NCBI GenBank assembly: GCA_905250885.1
Contig: CAJNOQ010000115.1
Location: 1 to 64,000, forward strand
DNA from: Didymodactylos carnosus
Taxonomy: Eukaryota > Rotifera > Eurotatoria > Philodinida > Philodinidae
DNA: 64,000 nucleotides
Reading direction: 5' to 3'
The notes beneath the pieces are model-generated. The model searched no databases. It worked only from the letters and a program-made list of their open reading frames with translations, and had not been told where the DNA came from. This document shows positions 27,032 to 38,640 of this stretch, piece by piece (position 1 is the stretch's first letter; the number at the start of each line of letters is the position of its first letter). The position numbers and the translations under genes were made by a program.

Positions 27032-27484
27032 CTAACGAGCCTCCATCACAGAAAATAGAAAATTTTGAAATCCTCTCTTGAATATCGTTGTAGCTGCTAA
27101 GTGCCTGCCTTCTACATTCGAAAACGCTGACATGTCCTCATTGAACAGGGCTGAAGTTTCTTTCAACTCTGGTCTTGTAGCACAGGCATAAGATGGATCA
27201 TCGGTTTTTAATTTCAGAGTAATAACAGTGGCGTTTTGATCATTTACAAACGGTCTTTGTTGTGCTGCCATTTCAACCAGGTGAGACTCAGTTTCACTGG
27301 GGAAACCAACGGATTTCTGACGAACAGCGGCTCGCATCTTCGATGGGTTTGTAGATTTCATCAATCGTCCATTTTGAGTGAATGTGAAAGTTGGATTGGT
27401 AACATTCCTATAATCACTGTACACCAGATCAGCCTGTTCGACATGGAACAAAACTCGCTGCAAACGCTTAGTATGAAATTTCAT
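27032..27484 (-). CDS. Hypothetical protein, 150 residues, not recognised
   Basis: Open frame starting with a true ATG at 27484 and ending at 27032. Composition is mixed and protein-like, with no membrane segment or signal peptide, and no family was recognised. Two observations favour a real or once-real gene: the last third is duplicated in inverted orientation about 1 kb away (28150-28310) with the RPELK and EDMSAFSNVE words kept in the same frame, and two adjacent palindromes abut the ATG. It could equally be the end of a transposon-encoded protein. Flanking exons were not found. Confidence 0.35.
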   Translation of the reverse strand: MKFHTKRLQRVLFHVEQADLVYSDYRNVTNPTFTFTQNGRLMKSTNPSKMRAAVRQKSVGFPSETESHLVEMAAQQRPFVNDQNATVITLKLKTDDPSYACATRPELKETSALFNEDMSAFSNVEGRHLAATTIFKRGFQNFLFSVMEAR

Positions 27485-27553
27485 TGTCTATAGACAATCA
27501 GAACTAGCTGCTAACAATACGGATTATAATCGGTATTGTTAGCAGCTAGTTCT
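27483..27553. repeat. Two adjacent palindromes, 16 and 54 bases
   Basis: Bases 27483-27498 form the perfect palindrome attgtctatagacaat. Bases 27500-27553 form a palindrome with 21-base outer arms (agaactagctgctaacaata plus c) and a palindromic centre gattataatc, with a single mismatched pair between arm and centre. They lie directly at the start codon of the minus-strand frame. Confidence 0.9.
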
Positions 27554-28759
27554 TATACAGTGTGCGGCTTTACATCCATGAATAAATCAACCAGCCCAAT
27601 TCAGCAAAAACATAAAACGATCTTCTCAGCCGCTTATAAGCTATCAAGCCTAAAACTTTTGATAATCCGGGAATGCTCACCGAAGATAGAATGATATTGG
27701 ACGAAGCCATCATGGATATAGAGCGTAGGAGTTCTAAGAACAATTTATGAAATGCAGTGCAAATCTAAAACAAGTACAAAGTGTTCATCAGCTTTCTAAA
27801 AACTCATTAGTTTAGACGCAAATCATACAGAGAAAAGCCTATTTCAAAACTAACGCATGTACTCTTCGCTTGTGCGCAACTTGTACAGAAACAGTGTAAT
27901 AGATGTTTTTTATACACACTATTTCAAAATAAACATGTGATTACTCAAATTGTGAAAAACACAAATAAATGACATCACAAACGCTATTTTTTGTAATCGA
28001 TACTTTTCTCACGACCGATTTTAGAGAGAAAAACAAGAAATAACAGTACTTTAAAACTAAAAATTTACGAAACCTAGAAAACTGAACTTCCCATTGCTGA
28101 GACGCTTTCACTGATATACAATTATACATTTAATTCTGTCGTGCATGCTCCGGTTATTACTGCGAAATTAAAAACCCGATGTTCCATTTCATGCATGTGC
28201 TATAAGACCAGAGTTGAAACAAACTTCAGTCCCGTTCAGTGAGGATATGTCAGCATTTTCGAACGTAGAATGGCAGGCACTTAGCAGCTACAATGATAGC
28301 ATATCAAAATTTGATGTTTTTTTTTCTAGAGAAGCGTGTCTCGAGATTTTTACATATTCGGAATCAGCGCGACGAGTTACGTTGTACGGCGCAAAGATCT
28401 TGTCGGGATATTTCCAATTTCCAACAACAAGAAAAAATTTTGAAATTTTCTTATTGTGTTGTTTATATTATTTTATCAATTTCCTTTCAAACGCGTTGGA
28501 ACTGTCGTTCGGATGGTTAAAATTATCTCATATCAATTAAATTGTATGAGAGTAACAAAATAATGTTGAAATGAGTCTTCAAATTATCGCTCCCTAGGTG
28601 TTATATGTTAGATTAAATAATTTGTTGACACTGTGAGAAAGAAAACTAAACGTTTATCTATATTACTGTCAGTTTTCGAAACACGCAAGAAGACTCAGCT
28701 GACGTATTACGATTGTTTTTTTACGCTGCGTGCTATACTGTGCTATTTAAATCAAAAAG
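27554..28759. other. Intergenic apart from the duplicated fragment
   Basis: Apart from 28150-28310 nothing was recognised. Upstream exons of the gene ending at 29401 might lie here but could not be identified. Confidence 0.4.
28150..28310 (+). pseudogene. Inverted partial duplicate of the 27032-27484 frame
   Basis: Plus-strand sequence from gttattactgcgaaattaaa through ccagagttgaaac to the words encoding EDMSAFSNVE and the following leucine-serine segment matches the minus-strand segment near 27070-27235 at roughly 85 to 90 percent by eye. The copy diverges at both ends, so it is a fragment. The open frame continuing to 28540 is not supported beyond this block. Confidence 0.55.
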
Positions 28760-29401
28760 ACTGCTCAACCTGAATCAGCATCGTCTCAATCATTAAATAA
28801 AGGTGTGACTCTGACAGACAACAGTTTACCAATGCATGTAAGTATAGCATCTTATCGATTTTGACATCTAGACGAAAATATTTTGTGATATAACGATTAT
28901 ATTAAATCTCTCTCATACTTTAACCATTTCTACATTTAAAAATCTATCTACAAACAGCTAGTCTAGCATGAAACGTAACATAGCGGTAGTTGACAAAAGA
29001 GTGAAGAAGTAAAGAAGAGTCGATGTACTTCAACTACACCCAAAAGCAGAAAAACATATTCTACAGATCACTTCTCAAACTTTTTTCTTACGGATTAAAT
29101 TGAACATTTTTTTATTCAGACCAGCCAATCAAATTCAAAATCGCAAAAACACAGCCATTCACTTCTCGGTTTTCATCCGATGCGCTTGTTACGATCCCTA
29201 ACTGGTAAAACAAATTCAGATGATGTTTTACGACGTCGTTCAAGAACAACGGCAGAAGTACCGACAATTATAGTAACTCCACCTACTCTTTCAATTCCTT
29301 TCTCCAATCAAGAATCTGAAAAGATTCAATCACGGGGGAAAAAACTAATCACTGCATCTCAAGCACAACGAAGACGTAGTATTACAGAATTTGTTATCTA
29401 A
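28760..29401 (+). CDS. C-terminal exons of an unrecognised basic, Ser/Thr-rich protein
   Basis: Two exons joined in phase 0: 28760-28837 after an AG, ending at a GTAAGT donor, and 29120-29401 after tttattcag, ending in TAA. Together they encode about 119 residues, rich in Ser, Thr, Gln and Arg, with LRRRSRTTAE, a proline/threonine patch (VTPPTLSIP) and a basic end QRRRSITEFVI. The RRRS motifs look like basophilic-kinase sites; that is inference. A polyadenylation-like aataaa follows at about 29492. The 5' part was not found, so either more exons lie upstream or the gene starts at the ATG near 28832 (about 95 residues). No family was recognised. Confidence 0.5.
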
Positions 29402-30507
29402 TGAAAAAAACACTGTCACACAATTGATTTAGCTTCAATTTGTTTGTTTGTTCTGTCCGCTCTTTATTTTCGTGTATAAACTAATATGAAATAAAATTTC
29501 TAAGATATTTTTTTATTTGTATTTCTAAAACTAACATGAAGAAGCATTTTAAAGTCGAATATCAGATAAGTTGGATCTACAATTTTTTGTCAACTAGACC
29601 AGGGTTTGAATATTAACAGCAGCGAAATGAAGCATTTATTATGAAGTTTAGTTTTCAGTCAATTAAACGAGTTAGTGTGTTTTTTTCACTAATCGTTGCT
29701 TTGGTTTCACATTCATCAATATTTTACGTTTTTCGACTATTTTCCTCTCTCTTCTTCTCTATATGCTATCTTTCGATAACCCTTCTATTCTCTTGAGATG
29801 TCATCAAGATTTTTTCTAAAATAGACAAGCATATACCTTATTTAAGTGTCATTTTTTATATTGATGTTATCTTTCTCATTGCTTTTCTACCCCAAATCTT
29901 AAAGTTTTAAAACTTCGAGAAATACAAGTATTGAAATTATATCAATGACTCATTTGCTCACAAAGTACAAACTTTCTAAAGATTACCTACTAACAGATGT
30001 ATGTTCATTACAAATTCACTTTGCTCAAGTTTTTTTCTAAGATCGTCGTTGTGTACCTTCTGGTGTGAATAACAGAACGCTTGACGAAAAGTTCCTCTTA
30101 GAGGAAAAAATACAGCATGTATTCTCTAGACAATGTGTGATTTGTTAATTATATTCGACATCTTCCCAAATACTGCATCCCGGTTTACCGTTATCGCTAT
30201 AACTGAATACTAATAACTCACAGTGTTTTGTTACAAGGAAGAAAGAGTTCTTACTCATAACTTCTTAAATATTTGAAATTCAATTTAACCCTTCCCCCCC
30301 CTCATAGCGGTTCCAGAAGAGCCACTGATAGAATAACTACACAAATAGAGTTTAGTCTCCCCAATATGCCATCAGTAAGATGACCAGACATACTGTCCCT
30401 TCTGCAGGGTAGTTTGGTCACTCCAGCGACCATTGGGGGGGGACGGGACGAACGACATAAAAGTTATTTTTTTCGAACATGTCGTTTTTGCTAAATATGT
30501 ACTGCTT
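29402..30507. other. Intergenic, no gene seen
   Basis: AT-rich sequence with a C-run at about 30291-30302 and a G-run near 30436-30443. No exon or structured RNA was recognised. Confidence 0.5.
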
Positions 30508-30852
30508 CTTGACAATGACGCATAGTTAAGTAAATAATTGACATTATTTATAAATGCAAACGCTATTTGTCTTTATTGGACATGGGTGGGACGGTCTTAG
30601 TCCCGATCCCAGAGCCAAAAATTTTTTTTGGAAAGATCGGAACCAGAACCGAGGCCGACAACGGCTGCTCTCCTCATATCCATGTTAGATTCACGCCTAG
30701 ACACGGGCGGGACGGTCTTGGTCCTGCTAAAAAAAGTTTTGGTCCCGGGATCGAGACCCGGACCGTCCGACTCATATCAAATAATGACACATAGCGTTTG
30801 TATATATAAATAATGTCAATTATTTACTTAACTGTGGGCAGTTGTCAATAAG
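30508..30852. repeat. MITE with about 60-bp terminal inverted repeats
   Basis: The left end (ttgacaatgacgcatagtta through caaacgctat, to about 30570) and right end (from acacatagcgtttg to gggcagttgtcaa) are reverse complements with few mismatches. The GC-rich interior carries two related copies of gggacggtctt followed by rtcccg/ggtcc words. Length of about 345 bases suggests a non-autonomous DNA transposon. Confidence 0.8.
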
Positions 30853-33523
30853 TATTACATATACAGCAAAGGAAAAAAAACGTTTCATATCGTTCCCCCT
30901 CAATGATCATTACAGTGACCATTGTATGGCTTACCATCTCTTATCTACCTGGCTTTTGTGAAACTTTCGAAAGGCATTGATACCAGTAGTAGACATTATT
31001 GTCGATATATACCACACAATACGTCTCCAAAGTGTATCTTGCCTGTTGGTAAAAAAATAATTGTTAAAAAAATTCAACTTTCGTGGTTTTTTTCAAACTT
31101 ATCGATTTTGTAACTCATTGTTTTCGGAGGTAGAGCAACAAAACAAAATATTCTTTTAATCAATCGATAGCTTATGGAATTCACTACAAGAAATGTTCCC
31201 AAAGTTTTTGAATTCCATACTTTCTTTATCTTTTACAATCGTACTACAAATGGTCACTTTAGTGACCAAGAGGGATAAAGGATTAATGTTTCGAAGTAAG
31301 TCACTTTGTAGTTGAAATTGTAAGCTTTTAAAATATACACTTTTAATTTGAATCAGTTAAATTTTCAGCATAGAATATCGTTAATATTCTATTGACAAAT
31401 ACTTTTGATTTTTTTATTGTCGACATCATGCTCACGAATGAATTTAATAACAGACCTTTTAGAAGATGATCACTTTTAGATAAAAATTTCTCCACGATTG
31501 TTGACGTGGAAATAGAGTAAAAATAAATTTACAATGAATTATGCGAGAATAAAAACGCGTGAAACTTTTTTTGTTTATTCCCTCGTATACAGAAGTATGG
31601 ACACATTTTTATCCATGCGTCAACAAACGTGAATTTCCAAAATTTTTCACATGGATGGTATCAAATTTCTCGATCAGATTTTGTGCTATAACCATCATGT
31701 TCATGAACAGCATCAAAAACTGAGTCCTATCAAATACTGTCCAGCCGTTCGGGAGAACTCTCATTTTCGACTTTAAAAGTACCATTGACGGAAAAGCGGA
31801 CTTTTCATTCAAAATTTGACTCATAATATTGTTACATATATCTACAATCGAAGATGGAGATGTCAAATATTTTAGAAAAATGTCCTTTAAATATCATTTT
31901 CTGTATAAAAAGAAAGTTCAGTTTTTTCGCTATTTTCTAAAAATAAAAGTAAACATTACTGTGAACAGTTAAATGGTATTCGATTCTACTCAGTCAGTTT
32001 TTATGTTGATTGTGAATATGATGCTTATGTACATATAGTAGCCAAAAATGTTAAAATACCGTGAAATCCAATTATTTTCTTGATTGAATTTTATTTTGCA
32101 AAAAACGTGTATCTTTATATCCAGCCGATCAAGCGTGAAAAGCTACTCATATCATTCATATTTTTTATTGTTTCGGACTTTTGTTGGGTAACAGCAGGAA
32201 AAACAGAAGTGATTATGGGGTTTACTACGATGAAGTGCTTTTAAGAATAGCTTCTGAACTATCGAAAACTTCGACCTTTATACGTAGGCATGTCCCAGTG
32301 ATATAACTGTTATCAGAGCATCTAGGAACATTGTTATAACGCAGATATTAAGAACCCTCCCTAGCTGCAGAAGCTCTTATTTTGTAGAGAAATGTTTGCT
32401 GTATGTAATTGTTGGAAAAAAACGTTTAAACGTTATTGTGACATAAATATGAACAGTATAAAATAAACTGTAGGTTGAGGACAAGTTATATAAAACTGTT
32501 CGTGTCTTTTCAGCAATTTGTTAAGAAAACTTGTCTTTTTCATCCACTAATCTTTTAGTAGTTGCAAATAGATAGACTAAAATGAGACGTTTCGCAAGTC
32601 TGAGCGATTCTTAAGAACTACATGATAACAATTTTTCTGTATACTCTGAAAAACAGACAGAAATAACTGATGTATTCTTCTTTTAAAAATGTCATGTTTT
32701 TGTACCGGTCTTTTCTGACTAAAATGACACGTTCAATAACTCTGGGTCTATGATGTTATTTTATTCATAACGGTATGATTAGAAGTAGCCTGCAAAAAAA
32801 ACTTTCTTCGGCTCATCTACAAAATAACTCCAGCCAAATCTGTTTCGACTTCATATGGCTTCTATTTATCGTGAAAAATGTGTTTCATTCGTATTGTAAC
32901 AACATTTTGAGAACATGAAAAACGAATTTTTGAAAAAGGTTATCGTGATCATTTCTTGACATACCACAGATGAGATTCATATATCATCGAAAGTGTTTCA
33001 TTATTTTTAGGTTTGACTATTTTTGAAATAATTAATCTTCATAATAATTCAACATCATTTCTATCTACAAAAAATTGTAACCAATTTCTAGGAAAACTTA
33101 AATCACATATGGGTTTACGAATAAAACTGCTGATTCATTTCCTTTCATAAACTTTTCTTCGATTGACCTTTTGAAATCAACATTATTTACCTGAGTATTA
33201 CATTTAAAATGAGCAATACAAAATAAAATTGAAGAGAAATAAATAAGACATTAGATAAATATATATATATATAAAACATATATATAAAATTGAATATATT
33301 ATTAATTATGTCCATAAGCTAACAACGTGATTGTGTCAATGTTTCTACCAAAAAAAAAAAACATTTTTTCAAAAATATCAATCATATAGACAAAATAGAA
33401 TTTAATTAAGTAATTTTATTTGTTTTATTAATAGTATCTAAAACATCCTTTAGATTCTGAACAGAAAGGAATACACATGATTAGTACAATTAATGTAATT
33501 ATTTTATTACGAAGAACGATAAT
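30853..33523. other. Intergenic, no gene seen
   Basis: Long AT-rich stretch. A palindromic gtcactttagtgac lies at about 31254-31267, and a TA microsatellite at 33258-33292. The minus-strand frame at 31609-31866 has protein-like composition but no ATG and no recognised match. Confidence 0.5.
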
Positions 33524-34016
33524 TAGGGGTGACACTTTCCCTTTATCATTACTGTAACGGCTAACGAAAATCCGTTAATTGTGTTACTTCTGGAAAAGTA
33601 ACGAGTGAATTATTTTCTTTTTGGTTGAAATAACCCATTAATTCATTTGTTAGCCCATTGAAACTCATAGAAACATTGAATTAAAGGGTAGATTTTTGAA
33701 ACTTAAATCAATATGAGAATTATTCACGGCGATAGTACATGAAGTGTACAGAGTTACAGTTATTTCTAAAATTACTTTGCTTCTTTCTGCTTCGGAGAAT
33801 AGGAGGGCTATTTCAGAGTAACTGAATCTTAGATTTGACTCAGTTTTTCAGGTAGAAACATGAAATGTTTGAAAATAAATTTTTTCATCAGTTAGAGAAG
33901 TTTAACAAAATAAATAAAGGGTTGTTGAAACAACCAAAAGAATCTTTTACCTTTACTTTACTCTGGACAGTATCGAGAATAAAGTAATGAAAAATAACGG
34001 GAATGTACCACCCCTA
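33524..34016. repeat. TIR element, about 493 bp, ends TTAGGGGTG / CACCCCTAA
   Basis: The left end ttaggggtgacactttccc and the right end (reverse complement ttaggggtggtacattccc) match, and the match continues weakly through the cattact words. The termini lie at TTA/TAA, reminiscent of PIF/Harbinger-like MITEs, but the three-base duplication is not clean. Confidence 0.7.
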
Positions 34017-36920
34017 ATAATAATCATGCCTGTTTTAAACACGTTTCACTATAGATAGAATATTTTTTAACCAATGTATAATGATGATCGTTTTACGGTT
34101 TAATATTATCATCAAGTTTTAAATCAGAAACAGGACCGGTGGTATCTGTGACAACATAGTAATGAAATACAATATTATTCAAAAGTCAGTCACCAATAAT
34201 TAAATGGAAATAAAACTAAACTCACTGTTGCTCATTTCATCAGTATAGAAACAGTTAGTGGTAGGCTATATAGGTAGCTCAAAAACAAGGAAAATGGCTA
34301 AAAGAATGAATAGTTTTTATATTAATTATTTTAATTATTTGTCTAGGTGAAGGCAAAGTTCACAATTTAAATTATCCACGATGCACTTCCTTTCGTACTC
34401 TACTTTAAAGCAATGTGTTCTTTTCCGGTTGCCATGTTGAAAGACAAGTTTGAAATGGTGCACTGTGTATAGAAGTCTCTTACCCATTTGCTTAAGTGTA
34501 AAAACATTATTTTCAAATGTGTTGTTTCGCATTCGATGCAGTATGGTGCATTAATCAAGAATATCACCTTTGTTTTAATGAAAAATGTTTCCTGAGTGAG
34601 AAAAATAAATTTTATCTGAAAAATCATGACTTCAAAAAATCGTATACTGGAATATATGAAAATTATGCCTTTTGTTAGTTCACATCTCATTAATGCAATT
34701 ATTTAAGGTAGGTGTCTGTCCTACAACCACAGTCAAAGTCTTTACACTTTCTTGTGTTTCTGACTGCCCATTGTGCCGCATGTAGGCTTCTATGAATGTC
34801 TTGCAAGACGGCTCATAGAATATGCTCTGAAATCTCCCTTAGTAACAAATGTCTTAGAACAGGACACGTTAAATAATGACTCTGTAGAGGGTATATCAGT
34901 TGTGCTCTAAATTGCGCCTCTGGTAGAATGTGCTGTGTGTACCTCCATGTAGGTTAATGTGCTTTAACATGTAACCTATGGAATATGTCCTGGTTTCTTT
35001 TTATTCAATCTTCTGTATATTGCGGTAGTAGTGTCTTTATAATAAACTCAAACTTTTACTTTTTAAATAAGAAGTTCTCCTTTATAATTCATTGAGGTTC
35101 GAACCCTAGTAATCTACTACATCATAATAAGAACACCTCCGACGACTAAATGGCTTGACTTCAAACAACTCATACGAATCCTTCATAGGAACTATATATA
35201 GTACTTTCGGAGAAAACATTGTGCTAAAAATTTGTGTCTGATCTGTCATACAAGAATGTACCATTAACGAAGAACACATTTTTTCTACAGTCTATATCAG
35301 CTCAACTCTAGACAAAATTTTACGCACTTCCTATTTATTTCCTTTCAGGATACCATAGGATCTTAAAGTAGGAAACCGACAGGAAGTATGTCAGATTTTA
35401 TCCAGGCTTCAGTCATTGTACTTTCTTGTCAGAGCCCTATTAAGATCCTAACAAAATCTTGGCAAATCCTAGGACTGTCAGGTGTTCCATTATTTCATTA
35501 GGATTCTATAGGATTTGTTAAGATTCTATATGAAATAAACTAAATCCTAAAAGAATTCTGGTGGGATTTCTTTAAAATCCTGTTAAGAAATGTATAGATT
35601 TCTTACTAGGGAATGCACGCAATTGAAACTACGTTATTCGTATGTCATATGACCAAGTGTTACCAGATATCTTGTATAAAGTTAACGAGAGAACGAAGCT
35701 AAGACATATTATTCTTTGAAGTGATTATGTGATAAGAATTTGTGTTTAGTTCTCGTTTAAATTTTAAAATCAATTTTTTTCTAGTTATTATATTTGTTCT
35801 TTGATCGATGACTATTGAAAAGATGCGTTTATTTATTAATTGATTTATAGAAGGAAATTGCATTGCTTAGCTTTTTGACTTGTGCGTACAATGATCTATC
35901 TCTATTTCCGATTGTCAACACTTTCATATATGACTTTTAGTTTATTTGTCAACATGATTGAATTTTTTTACACATTGTTGATACAAAAAGTGCATCATCA
36001 TCAACATCATCATCATCATAAGAAATAAATGTATATATTGATCAACTTAGTAAAATAGATATTTTAAGCGCTCGCTTTAATGTAATTAAATGAAAATAAA
36101 AAATTTTTTTTCATTAAAAGCGGCTTGTTTTCTGAAAAAGAAATTTATTTCCGACTCTAAAATCAACAATTTTAGTAAATCACAGTTGTTGCAAGTTGTT
36201 GTCAATTGAAACAGGTTTTATGTACTTTACTAATGTTTCATTGAAGTTTTGGATGATACTTAAGTTTTGAAGCGTAGATCCTATTAAGTGATGTACAATT
36301 TACAACTACTAATAATGTAAAAAGTATTCTTAATAGAAATATATTCCCATATCGAGGAAATCAAGATAAACGATCCAGTAAAAATGATGCGATTTGGGCT
36401 ACGATAAACTTTAAAAATATATTAGATCACAATTTCTTTTTTTACTACAATGACAAATAATAGAAAGCCATTTTTAGATAAAATTGTCTCTCAAAATTAA
36501 TGTAAGAAGCACATTTTAGTTGTTTGAGAACGGAATCAATTGGTGAATATCTATTATTACGATCTCATTATTCTGTCAATAATCGTTAAGCATTTAACAC
36601 ATCTCGATTTTTTTCATTTGTCTTGTCATTCGTACATGTTATAACAAGCAAAATTCAGTCTTATTTAATTTTGTTTACTTAAACTAACGAAGATGTGCAT
36701 ATATTTTATACTATTATTGACACGTGTAGTATGAGTTAATCAAGGGTGTGGTATATGCGATAAATACAGGAAGTTGATCTCATTGAATAATAGTTGTGAA
36801 ATTATAGCAATTTTATCCTCATGTTAGAGATTACAAAAGAAAACTATATCCTAATCAATATGTCGATATTTAGCCATATTCAAATTTTTCTAACTTTAAA
36901 AGAGTATTAGTAGTACTACT
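34017..36920. other. Intergenic, gene-poor, with an ATC microsatellite
   Basis: No exon was recognised. A CAT/ATC repeat runs through 35993-36020. The stretch 34710-35110 is less AT-rich, carries aataaac and ends near ggttcgaaccc. The stretch 35330-35610 repeats aaatcct/aggattt words and may be a decayed element. Confidence 0.5.
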
Positions 36921-37235
36921 TAGAATACTATACTGGAATATTTTTCCGCTTATATTCTGACAGAATAAAGCTATAAAACAAACAGAACACAAAAAACATA
37001 CCAAAAAAATGACTACTGATAACATCGAATCGATTGCACAACTTCAATCATTGTACAGAATATAGATACGGAACGGTGAATTTAGTTTTGTAGTTTACTA
37101 CAAAGCTAAGTTCACATGTTCGAATCTCTATTCGTACAAAAATTGATATATTGTGTTTTTCGATAGTTTTAGTTTAGAATACTATAATGGAATATTCTTC
37201 CGCTTGTATTCTGACAGAATAAAGCTATAAAACAA
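36921..37235 (+). repeat. Dispersed SINE-like repeat, copy 2, with a direct-repeated tail
   Basis: Same family as 3545-3822. The conserved 60-base tail (ttccgctt, attctgacag, aataaagctataaaaca) occurs twice in the same direction, at 36921-36985 and 37175-37232, with the roughly 190-base body between. This is either two elements in tandem or a miniature element with terminal direct repeats. Confidence 0.65.
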
Positions 37236-37727
37236 AGAGTATTAACTTTAACTCGCATAAAGTACAAACCATTTTTTAGAGAATATGGACATTGAAACTA
37301 AAACAATTATGATTAAAATATGTTATTTTGTACATCATAAGGTCAGTGTAGACAAACTACAAAAGAAATGGATTAAACTAATCCTGTTCTCTTTTTTCAA
37401 AGCAGCAAAAATATTTTACGTATCATTCATATGAAATTTTACTTTATTAACGGTAACAATAAGCGGAATAAATTTTCTAAATAAAAGAGCAGAGTACATG
37501 CAACAACAAAAGATCATCTAGCAGGAAATATATCTGGTAAGTTCTGTAAAAGATAAAAAGTTTGTGTATATGTGTTGAAATGTGATTAAAACATGTTTCA
37601 AAAAAGAAATGAATTAGTCAAACCATGATGATGTTTTTTGAAATGTGTATCAATAAACTGAAGTGTTAAAGGTTTTTTAAATTTAGTATTAATTAAACTA
37701 TTTGACGTAATAGACACAATTTTTTCT

Positions 37728-37886
37728 GATAATGATCGTCAACATTGATAACTGATCGGTTTCTTCACTTAATTGAAACGAATCTAAATGATCGGGATTC
37801 ATTATGAATTAAATCACATTTAATTTAGATCAGATGTAGTTAATCGAAGAAACCGATGAATCATTGACAATGCCGATCATGACCAA
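37728..37886. repeat. Small foldback element, about 160 bp
   Basis: The left arm holding atgatcgtcaacattga and gatcggtttcttc, and the right arm holding gaagaaaccgat and tcattgac then gccgatcat, are inverted copies about 40 bases long. Inner words (atctaaatgatc/gatcagat) are also inverted. Confidence 0.7.
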
Positions 37887-38514
37887 AAAAGTCGTCACTA
37901 CATTGAGTTGTTAGTTTGTTACAAAACAGATGTGCAAATATGATGAGAGACTAATTTCTTTAACGAAAGTCAAGATCTTACGAAATAAATAGTTCGTTTG
38001 TCTGTCCACATAGTAATGTCTATAAAACAAAATAAAAATAAGTATTTTTGTTATTTAGAATGATGTTATTTTTGAAATAAAAAAAGTCAACAAAAGGCGA
38101 AAACAAAACATAATAATCGAACATTTTAGACTCTGTTAATATTTTGAACTAATATATATAGATTAAATGCAATAAAAAGCTGAAATCATCATAATAAACA
38201 TAGAAAGAAGATGTGTGTGTGTGTGTACGTTTTGATATTAATTAAACATAAAAGAAGTTGCATAGATCACTGTAAAAGATACTTATATTGTCATTAAATG
38301 AAATCGTTAATACATATGACTTATAGTATCTCATCGGGTATATAAATATTAAATATTTTAATCTCGGATCTCGAAATAGTTTGCTAAGATTTTATATACA
38401 TATCAACATAAAAATATCAATAAATTATTTATGTGTCAACTGAACAATATCTATATGATACTGAATTGATAAAAATAATACACATTGTACTATTATGTAT
38501 TCTACTAGTGATGA

Positions 38515-38640
38515 ATATATATATATATATAAGAGCCAACGTCATTATCATCTATTAATATTAGAACAACAGTCATGAACACACCAAAACAAGATGGTGA
38601 ACGATGGAATTCTTTGTGGTGGATCATCATATGGTATTGA
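38515..38640 (+). other. Possible promoter and short first exon
   Basis: A TATA-like run (tatatatatataag, to about 38532) is followed about 45 bases later by ATG at 38575, opening a 21-codon frame with a Trp-rich hydrophobic stretch (SLWWIIIWY) that then stops. A GT donor option exists inside it (GATG|GTGAAC) and a short acidic exon (DPKRDYEEED then stop) at about 40234-40264 would join in frame, but the spliced product would have only 18 residues. This may be a micro-gene, an upstream exon of the KLF transcript, or chance. Confidence 0.2.

Noticed and set aside
31609-31866. Minus-strand 85-codon frame of protein-like composition
   Set aside because: No ATG, no splice context and no recognisable family; may be an old coding scrap but unsupported.
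34710-35110. Possible solo LTR-like block with aataaac and a ggttcgaaccc word near its right edge
   Set aside because: No paired terminal repeat, no clear TG...CA ends and no target duplication could be seen; left as unassigned intergenic sequence.
35090-35120. ggttcgaaccc resembling a tRNA T-arm
   Set aside because: No acceptor, D or anticodon stems fit around it; not a tRNA gene.
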